From Candidatus Pacebacteria bacterium UBA1364 (lineage in GTDB: Bacteria > Patescibacteriota > Microgenomatia > UBA1400 > PJMF01), in NCBI GenBank assembly GCA_002306345.1, contig DBRQ01000009.1, forward strand, positions 55,959 to 65,948: a DNA stretch of 9,990 nt, read 5' to 3'. The notes beneath the pieces are model-generated. The model saw only the letters and a program-made list of their open reading frames with translations. It did not search any database and was not told the origin of the DNA. The position numbers and the translations under genes are program-made. Below are positions 5,297 through 9,990 of this stretch, one piece after another. Position 1 is the first letter of the stretch. Each line of letters opens with the position of its first letter.

Positions 5297-5770
5297 TAGT
5301 TATTGAGAAAAAATGGCCCGGCATATTTTAAATATTTTAAGATTTTCCGCAAGCCATTTTTGAGAAGTAACGGGCGATTTAAACCGCTTTAATAAAATTT
5401 TTGGCAGAGAAAAGGTTTCTGACCGCTTGCTTATTTGCCATTTCTTACAAAATAAGCTATAGGGTTTAAAGAAGCCTCTTCTCTGCTCGAAAGAGTAGGA
5501 GGAGGAACTTTTGAAAGAGGGATTGCCTAAGTAGATTTGCTCTACCGATGGCGGTTAAAATCTGACAAAAGTGCACCTTAACAAAGGAGGAAAAGACTGA
5601 CAACGCCAAAAGCGCTTTAGGTCTAGCTTTTTGGTAATTAGTTTTTTTTATAGAAAACTAGTTACTTAAAAAAGCTGGATCTAAAGTAGTCTTTAAGACA
5701 TCATTGGGTTCCGGCACTAAACCCCGTCTCGGGGAATTTTCTTATCCCCGAAAGGGGATGGAGGTTTGCG
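5297..5770 (+). ncRNA. Long, highly structured 5' leader (candidate structured RNA)
   Basis: About 470 nt without a credible ORF, packed with helices. They are: AAAAATGGC/GCCATTTTT (5309-5317 with 5353-5361); TTTAAACC/GGTTTAAA (5378-5385 with 5463-5470) enclosing GCTTATTT/AAATAAGC (5429-5436 with 5450-5457); a ~12-bp GAAA-capped hairpin (5477-5505); GTAGA/TCTAC (5531-5545) inside ATTGCC/GGCGGT (5522-5527, 5550-5555); a ~30-bp hairpin (5615-5686, 8-nt loop) closed by AAAGACT/AGTCTTT (5592-5598, 5688-5694); CCCCG/CGGGG (5722-5734); and ATCCCC-GAAA-GGGGAT (5744-5759). I could not match it to RNase P RNA, tmRNA, 6S, SRP RNA or a riboswitch class. It may be a separate RNA, a cis-regulator, or the 5' half of a larger fold that continues into the gene. 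Confidence 0.7.
5744..5764 (+). promoter_or_regulatory. GNRA-capped hairpin directly next to the ribosome binding site
   Basis: ATCCCC (5744-5749), loop GAAA, GGGGAT (5754-5759) is a perfect 6-bp stem. The Shine-Dalgarno GGAGG (5760-5764) begins at the next base and lies 6 nt before ATG 5771. Stacked like this, the hairpin would leave the site exposed. A competing pairing upstream (GGGTT 5706-5710 with AACCC 5720-5724) excludes the neighbouring CCCCG/CGGGG hairpin, so a two-state arrangement is possible. Confidence 0.75.
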
Positions 5771-6463
5771 ATGAAGAAACTAGCCGTTTTGCTTTTTTTG
5801 TTTTTTGCAATCTTTATGATTGCCGGTAACGCGCAAGCGTTACCGATCGGAATTAATGCTCAAATTCCATCCGAATTGGATGGAAAAGAATATCACTATA
5901 ACCCTGAAAACTTTCGTGGTTTTTCTGTAATTTGCGAAGGCACCCAGTCTCAGACTGAGAATTTGCACCTTGTCGTTGCTAATCCACCCGACAGTTTTTG
6001 GACGGGTGTTTCATGCTGGGCGTATCCGCCCAGCGATGAAAAAACTGTTACTCAACTCGTTATCCAATTTGTGGGTGACAAGGTCAAGAATTGGCTGTCG
6101 GCCAAAGTAGAACCTTTGCCGATACGGACAATAAACGAAAAAGAGGTGCGTAATTATGTTCCGGGAGAAATTCCGGAAGCATATCTAAACACTTCTGCAG
6201 CTGAGCTGGGCAAGATAAATTACGCCCTCAGGGTTTATGTCCAAGGAGTTTGGGACGAAAAGTCCCAAACTTTTATTGCATCAGTCGGAAAAGCCGGTCA
6301 GTTTTCTTGTCTTCTTTTTGAGGACAAGAAAGAGATTTTGGTTATAGATGGCGTCCGAGAGGACGTAATTTATGAGAAAGAACCACCATTTATGTGGCGG
6401 TTGACCGGAACCTGGTCGCAAGACCAGGCGGAGAAATGGTGTGCTGCTCGTTTAAGCGAGTAG
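5771..6463 (+). CDS. Secreted protein of unrecognised family, encoded in a hairpin-rich mRNA
   Basis: 230 residues, function unknown. A classic signal peptide (MKK, hydrophobic core about 4-18, cleavage after GNAQA at 23) sends it out of the cell. The mature chain of about 207 residues has no further membrane span, no sorting motif and four cysteines (55, 82, 180, 224) that could make two disulfides. It is rich in Trp (77, 83, 108, 161, 209, 215, 223) and Pro. No catalytic motif is evident. The start is set by GGAGG 6 nt upstream and by the signal peptide; the gene ends in tandem TAG TAG. It stands alone between its own promoter and a 3' hairpin. Its base composition differs visibly from its neighbours (row 6001-6060 has 31/60 G+C, row 7381-7440 of the next gene 16/60). 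The coding sequence is filled with inverted repeats, listed in the separate entry. The signal peptide and ribosome binding site argue it is really translated. Confidence 0.8.
   Translation: MKKLAVLLFLFFAIFMIAGNAQALPIGINAQIPSELDGKEYHYNPENFRGFSVICEGTQSQTENLHLVVANPPDSFWTGVSCWAYPPSDEKTVTQLVIQFVGDKVKNWLSAKVEPLPIRTINEKEVRNYVPGEIPEAYLNTSAAELGKINYALRVYVQGVWDEKSQTFIASVGKAGQFSCLLFEDKKEILVIDGVREDVIYEKEPPFMWRLTGTWSQDQAEKWCAARLSE
5824..6463 (+). repeat. Array of ~15 short inverted repeats (hairpins) inside a coding sequence
   Basis: Clear stems: CGGTAACGC/GCGTTACCG loop GCAA (5824-5845); TTCCATCC/GGATGGAA (5865-5885); CAGTC/GACTG (5945-5957); CACCCG/CGGGTG (5985-6008); TCAT-GCTGGGCG/CGCCCAGC-g-ATGA loop TATC (6011-6039); TTGGC/GCCAA (6091-6105); TATGTTCCGG/CCGGAA-g-CATA (6155-6183); ATAAA-CCC/GGGTTTAT (6215-6238); AGTTTGGGAC/GTCCCAAACT (6247-6271); TTTCTTGTCTTC/GAGGACAAGAAA loop TTTTT (6303-6331); GCGTCC/GGACGT loop GAGA (6351-6366); AACCaCCAT/GTGGcGGTT (6381-6402); CCG-CCTGGTC/GACCAGG-CGG loop GCAA (6405-6431); CTGCTCG/CGAGTAG (6444-6463, spans the stop codon). 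Weaker ones lie at 5906-5924, 6076-6086, 6116-6131 and 6198-6208. The loops are short, and two stems share a single-G bulge on the 3' side. Only the signal-peptide codons (5771-5823) are free of them. Confidence 0.9.
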
Positions 6464-6480
6464 TAGTTTTCCTCCTTTAC

Positions 6481-6508
6481 TTCAGCCTCCCTTCACGGGG
6501 AGGCTGAA
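6481..6508 (+). other. 11-bp 3' hairpin without a T-run
   Basis: TTCAGCCTCCC (6481-6491) pairs perfectly with GGGAGGCTGAA (6498-6508) around a 6-nt loop, 18 nt after the stop codon. It is followed by an A-rich stretch rather than T's on both strands, so on its own it is not a standard intrinsic terminator. A 3'-end stabiliser or processing structure is more likely. Confidence 0.8.
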
Positions 6509-6571
6509 AAACCAAAGTCCATTAGTTTTAATCAATTAGTGAATTTTGGTTTTTGTTTTTTGTTTCCTTTC
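6507..6571 (+). terminator. Probable terminator of the structured transcript
   Basis: AAAAACCAAA (6507-6516) pairs with TTTGGTTTTT (6545-6554) and is followed by GTTTTTTGTTTCCTTT. The stem is AT-rich and the loop long, so strength is uncertain. The first two A's are shared with the preceding hairpin. The transcript from about 5297 would be near 1.26-1.27 kb. Confidence 0.5.
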
Positions 6572-6641
6572 TTTTAAATTTTACCCTTCTTCTAAACTCT
6601 AAGATGGGCGGCACAAATGTAACAAAAAACAGAATAAAATC

Positions 6642-8021
6642 ATGAAAATTACGCCACAAACTTACCAGCGTTTCAATCGTCCTGATACTTTGCTGTTGGT
6701 TTCTAGCTTTCCTTTGCTTGGCGAGGAAATTGCCAAGCGCAACGCAGTGGCCCGCTACAGTCATTTGCTCTTGCAACATTTCCCAAAGACCCAGAAGGTT
6801 GTTGTTTTTTGTGAACAAGTCAAAGGACAAAACAACCAAGCCTACCTTCTTGACAAACACATTTTGATCATTCCAACTTTTTCAGTTAATAGTTTGGTTT
6901 TATTTACTCAACTAGATCACGCTTTGGCGCAATTTTCTCAAGCTAAGAAAATTTTGGTTCAGTTTGAGTTTAGTCTTTTTGGTAAAGAATTGATTACTTT
7001 TTTATTGCCAATTTTTTTCTTGTGGCAAAAATTTTTAGGTAAAAAAGTTTATTTAATGCTCCACCAAGTGGTTTTAGATCTCTCTATTTTAGCTGGTCAA
7101 GTGCAATTACCCGCTCATAGTCTCAAGACTAAATTTTTTAATTTAGCGCTGAAAGTTTTTTATCAACTTTTTGCTTTTTCCAGTAAGCAAGTTTTAGTAC
7201 ACGATCAATTTTTGGCCAAGCAATTAAGCAGCTTGTTGCCAGCGAATAAAATCACTATTATTCCTCATGGCATTAATGGTTATCACAGTTACAGCGCTAA
7301 ACAAAAAGCATTGATTAGAAAAAGTTTTAACTTAAAAACCACCGATCAAGTTTTATTAGCCTACGGTTATCATTCTTGGTATAAGGGGACTGATTTTTTA
7401 GTCAAAAATTTTTTGCGTTTAAAAAAAGAAGGAAAAATTGGTGAAAATTGCAAACTTTTGTTAGCTGGTGACGTGGCGCCAACTCAAAAAAATCAAATGC
7501 ACTTACGTCAATATTATGCTGATTTAAGCACCTTAATCAAGAATCATCCGCAAGAAATTATTCACACTGGTTTTGTGCCAGAGGAAAAGGTAGCGGCAAT
7601 TTTTGCTATTGCAGATTTATTAGTTTTTCCCTATCGCGCTTGTATGTCCAGCTCCGGGGCTTTGGCCTTGGCTATGCAATATCGCAAGACTTTTATTTGT
7701 TCTGACTTTTTTCTACAAAATTTACTCACTCCTGATTTGCAAAAACTCAGTGAAAAGTTGGAAATTAATTTTTATGAAATGAGTTTTAAATTAAATTATG
7801 CTGCTTTTGCTCAAGTTTTACAAAGCAATTTGCAAGCAGTTGCATCAGGACAGCAAAAAATATCCAGCTTTGCTCGTGAGGTGGCTAAAAAGCGTGACTG
7901 GTCTTTGGTGGCGGAGCAATACTTGCAAACCATTAATTCTCCTGTTTCCCTCGCTTTTGCCAGCCAAAGAGCAAGATCAGTGGTTTTTTCTCAACCGCTG
8001 TATTTAGAAGCTAGTACTTAA
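6642..8021 (+). CDS. GT4-type (GT-B fold) glycosyltransferase
   Basis: 459 residues. Cytoplasmic or membrane-associated transferase that moves a sugar from a nucleotide-sugar to an acceptor in envelope glycan synthesis; donor and acceptor are unknown. The N-terminal Rossmann-like acceptor domain begins at LLLVSSFPLLGEEIAKRNAVARYS (17-40). The two hydrophobic stretches around 107-145 may dip into the membrane. The C-terminal donor domain starts near 205 and shows IIPHGI (206-211), GYHSWYKGTDFLV (242-254), LLLAGD (272-277), HTGFVPEEKV (308-317) and ADLLVFPYRACMSSSGALALAM (324-345). The last stretch occupies the place of the EX7E donor-binding motif but has the SSSGAL variant, with no Glu, seen in one GT4 subgroup. 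There is no Shine-Dalgarno before ATG 6642 and no clear promoter. The next gene begins 30 bp later, so both probably serve one glycan pathway. Confidence 0.88.
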   Translation: MKITPQTYQRFNRPDTLLLVSSFPLLGEEIAKRNAVARYSHLLLQHFPKTQKVVVFCEQVKGQNNQAYLLDKHILIIPTFSVNSLVLFTQLDHALAQFSQAKKILVQFEFSLFGKELITFLLPIFFLWQKFLGKKVYLMLHQVVLDLSILAGQVQLPAHSLKTKFFNLALKVFYQLFAFSSKQVLVHDQFLAKQLSSLLPANKITIIPHGINGYHSYSAKQKALIRKSFNLKTTDQVLLAYGYHSWYKGTDFLVKNFLRLKKEGKIGENCKLLLAGDVAPTQKNQMHLRQYYADLSTLIKNHPQEIIHTGFVPEEKVAAIFAIADLLVFPYRACMSSSGALALAMQYRKTFICSDFFLQNLLTPDLQKLSEKLEINFYEMSFKLNYAAFAQVLQSNLQAVASGQQKISSFAREVAKKRDWSLVAEQYLQTINSPVSLAFASQRARSVVFSQPLYLEAST

Positions 8022-8035
8022 ACCAAGCTTGGCTA

Positions 8036-8041
8036 TATAAT
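8036..8041 (+). promoter_or_regulatory. Possible -10 box before the large membrane protein gene
   Basis: TATAAT (8036-8041) would start transcription near 8048, a few nt before ATG 8052, matching the short-leader pattern of other genes here. It overlaps the alternative ATG at 8040. No good -35 is present at 17 bp (AGTACT), so the call is tentative. Confidence 0.4.
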
Positions 8042-8051
8042 GAAAGCAAAC

Positions 8052-9990
8052 ATGAAGTTATTTCATCGATTTTGGCCGTACTTGTGCTTATTTGTTTTGG
8101 TTTTTATTTTATTTTTAACTAATTTTGAACCTGAGACTTTTCTAACTGGTTGGGATAATCTCCATACAGAATTTGCGCCTTTGCTGAATTTAGAGCGGGC
8201 TTGGCAAGCAGTATGGCAAGAATATCAAGGTTTGGGATTATTGGCAGGCATGGCTCACGGTGCTGAATTTATGCGCCAGTTAATTTTTTTACCTTTAATG
8301 TTGTTGTTACCTAGTCAACTTTTTCGTTATGCTTTTCATTTTTTGGCTTTGTTATTTGGAGTTTGGGGGATGTTTGCCTTTTTACTTTATATTTTACGCA
8401 GGCAAAAAACACTAATTCCAAAACCAAACTTATTAAGTTTTTTGGGAGCAAGTTTTTATTTGTTAAACTTGGGGACTCTGCAAAATTTTTACTTGCCCTA
8501 TGAGTCTTTTTCTATGTTTTATGCAGTCTTGCCGTGGCTTATTTTATTTGCTTTGAAGATTATTCATGGTCAAAGAAAAAAAGACGTTTTAATTTTTGCG
8601 TTGATTTCTTTGATTGCCTCGGCAGCGTTTTATGTGCAAACTATTTTTGTAGTTTATTTTGCGATTTTATTGATTATACTTTTGATTTTTTTATTGACTA
8701 ACCGACAAAAAAATAAATGGCAAAAGACAGGTTTAATTTTGGGATTAACAATTTTAATTAACGCTTTTTGGTTATTACCTAATTTGTATTTTGTTTTAAC
8801 TAATCATCAAGTTGTTGTGGATGCCAAGAATAATCAAATGGCCACTGAACAAATTACTTTGCGCAACGATAAATTTGGTATTCCAACTTCAATTTTGCGC
8901 TTACAAGGGTATTGGTTTGACTACACAGATTTTAATCAATCTGGCAGTACAGTTTATTTATTGGATAGTTGGAAAACTCATTTAGACCAACCTGTGATTA
9001 ATGTACTTTCTTATTTACCTGCTTTGTTTGTTTTAGGTGCCTTGTTTCTTTTATTTATTTATCAACCTAAGAAAAATCTTTTTAGAGAGGAAAAATGGCT
9101 GGTTTTAATGCTTTTTTTAACTATTTATTTTGTTTTAAATGGCAGCAATCCACCGACAGCTTGGTTATATGAGTTATTAAAGCAACATTTACCTTTGTTT
9201 GGGCAAATATTTCGCTCTGGTTTTACCAAATGGGTGGTACCAGCGGCTTTTACTTATAGTTTTGCGCTTACTTTATTTTTTGCTCTTCTTTTTATTTATC
9301 TACAAAAATTTTTATGGCAGCATATAGTTCTTGTTTTTGGTTTTTTATTAAGTTTAATTTTGGTCATGTATCCGGCTTTTCAGGGTCACTTTGTCTATTC
9401 CCGTTTGCGCGTGCAAATTCCTCAAGCTTACTTTGAGCTTTTTGATTATTTTAAAACTGTGCCAGAGAGTAGCCGTATTGCCAATTTGCCCCAACACAGT
9501 TTTTACAGTTGGCAGTGGAATGATTGGGGTTATCGTGGCTCTGGTTTTTTATGGTACGGCATCAAGCAGCCAATTTTGGATCGGGCTTTCGACGTTTGGA
9601 GTAAAGCCGATGAAAATTATTATTGGGAGTTGCAAACAGCTTTGGATCAAAAAGACGTGAAAACGTTAGAAGCAGTTTTGAGTAAGTATGACGTGGATTA
9701 TTTGCTTTTAGATACTTCAATCATTAATCGCAACACGACTAAACCCTTTGATTATGAAGCCATAAAAGACTTATTAGCTGATTCTAGTAAGATGAAGTTG
9801 GTTAAAGAATTTGATTTTATTAGTCTTTACGCTTTCAATGATGTAGAAAATAGTCGTGAAAAAGAGTTTGTAACACTATACGATCATTTACCTATAATAA
9901 ATAATTCTTATGAATATAGTTGGAGCGACCAGGCTTACTTAAATTTTCACGACTATTTGAGTGTGATTAATAATAACGCACATCAAGCAA
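8052..9990 (+). CDS. Large polytopic membrane protein, GT-C/arabinofuranosyltransferase- or YfhO-like (3' end missing)
   Basis: At least 646 residues, open to the window edge. A first membrane span (PYLCLFVLVFILFL) is followed by an extracytoplasmic loop with LTGWDNLHTEF and WQEYQGLGLLAGMAHGAEF, blocks I associate with a CPR family of very large membrane proteins. About ten further hydrophobic spans follow up to about 9380. They are interrupted by a ~65-residue outer loop (8815-9000) and by NGSNPPTAW...FGQIFRSGFTKWVVP (9140-9240), the position where YfhO/PTPS-related and AftD-like proteins have a conserved F-R-x-x-x-K element. From 9390 on it is a soluble, tyrosine- and aspartate-rich extracytoplasmic domain. 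A lipid-linked sugar transferase or flippase-like role in glycan assembly is inferred from topology and from the adjacent glycosyltransferase. The start may be ATG 8040 or ATG 8052; the latter fits the -10 box. No in-frame stop occurs. Confidence 0.75.
   Translation, partial: MKLFHRFWPYLCLFVLVFILFLTNFEPETFLTGWDNLHTEFAPLLNLERAWQAVWQEYQGLGLLAGMAHGAEFMRQLIFLPLMLLLPSQLFRYAFHFLALLFGVWGMFAFLLYILRRQKTLIPKPNLLSFLGASFYLLNLGTLQNFYLPYESFSMFYAVLPWLILFALKIIHGQRKKDVLIFALISLIASAAFYVQTIFVVYFAILLIILLIFLLTNRQKNKWQKTGLILGLTILINAFWLLPNLYFVLTNHQVVVDAKNNQMATEQITLRNDKFGIPTSILRLQGYWFDYTDFNQSGSTVYLLDSWKTHLDQPVINVLSYLPALFVLGALFLLFIYQPKKNLFREEKWLVLMLFLTIYFVLNGSNPPTAWLYELLKQHLPLFGQIFRSGFTKWVVPAAFTYSFALTLFFALLFIYLQKFLWQHIVLVFGFLLSLILVMYPAFQGHFVYSRLRVQIPQAYFELFDYFKTVPESSRIANLPQHSFYSWQWNDWGYRGSGFLWYGIKQPILDRAFDVWSKADENYYWELQTALDQKDVKTLEAVLSKYDVDYLLLDTSIINRNTTKPFDYEAIKDLLADSSKMKLVKEFDFISLYAFNDVENSREKEFVTLYDHLPIINNSYEYSWSDQAYLNFHDYLSVINNNAHQA

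Noticed and set aside
5477..5556. c-di-GMP-I (GEMM) riboswitch
   Set aside because: A GAAA-capped stem and a GCCTAA...CGATGGC segment recall it, but the conserved CACGCACAGGGCAAACC and GGGACGCAAAGCC segments are absent.
5297..5770. RNase P RNA, tmRNA, 6S RNA or SRP RNA
   Set aside because: The RNase P core (GAGGAAAGTCC-like) and its 3' partner, a tmRNA CCA end with tRNA-like domain, and the SRP GGAAG-loop motif were looked for by eye and not found. An Rfam search would be more reliable.
5771..6463. The 230-codon frame as a chance ORF in a noncoding RNA
   Set aside because: GGAGG at 6 nt, a textbook signal peptide with AQA cleavage site, four well-spaced cysteines and tandem stop codons together make chance very unlikely.
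6528..6860. Minus-strand ORF overlapping the glycosyltransferase start
   Set aside because: It is antisense to a well-supported gene, has no family resemblance and lies over the probable terminator.
9391..9660. 89-codon plus-strand ORF within the large membrane protein gene
   Set aside because: It is out of frame with the continuous reading from 8052, which stays open to the window edge and gives a coherent extracytoplasmic domain there.

Overview
The window looks like a piece of a low-G+C genome of the candidate phyla radiation (Patescibacteria), most likely close to Microgenomates. The evidence is a family resemblance, not a marker-gene placement: the GT-C-like membrane proteins carry signatures I associate with that group (GDLTLIGPTSGLAGFFLGP near 673-732; LTGWDNLHTEF and WQEYQGLGLLAGMAHGAEF near 8140-8270). 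Other support is the AT-rich, compact layout, the sortase with a TPATG substrate, and start codons that mostly lack a Shine-Dalgarno and sit just behind a TATAAT box.

Layout. 1-404 (-) is the N-terminal part of tryptophanyl-tRNA synthetase. 554-1531 (+) is the decayed, internally deleted remnant of a polytopic glycosyltransferase-like membrane protein. A short direct repeat (1533-1573) separates it from a convergent SpoU/TrmH RNA methyltransferase (1569-2315, -). Going rightwards on the + strand come a membrane-anchored DUF4430-like protein (2429-2866), an overlapping DUF6580-like membrane protein (2847-3446) whose 5' end is an 18/36-bp tandem repeat, a sortase (3450-4295) and a secreted protein with a C-terminal TPATG sorting signal (4356-5060) ending in an intrinsic terminator. 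The last two form a believable enzyme/substrate pair. The first two suggest a small surface uptake module, perhaps for a cobalamin-like ligand (inference).

5262-6571 is the most unusual part. A near-consensus promoter (TTGACA, 17 bp, TGcTATATT) drives a transcript with a ~470-nt highly folded leader containing a ~30-bp hairpin, followed by a 230-codon gene for a secreted protein of no family I recognise. The folding does not stop at the start codon: about fifteen inverted repeats, several perfect and capped by GNRA-type tetraloops, run through the reading frame to the stop codon and into the 3' UTR. A 12-nt stretch before the gene is perfectly complementary to a 12-nt stretch right after it. 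Nothing comparable is evident in the flanking genes. I regard this as the candidate undescribed system: a protein-coding transcript that is also a large ornate RNA.

6642-8021 encodes a GT4-type glycosyltransferase, followed after 30 bp by a large polytopic membrane protein (8052 to the window end, incomplete). Together with the 554-1531 relic they suggest a cell-surface glycan locus. No tRNA, rRNA, CRISPR array, transposase or integrase was seen.
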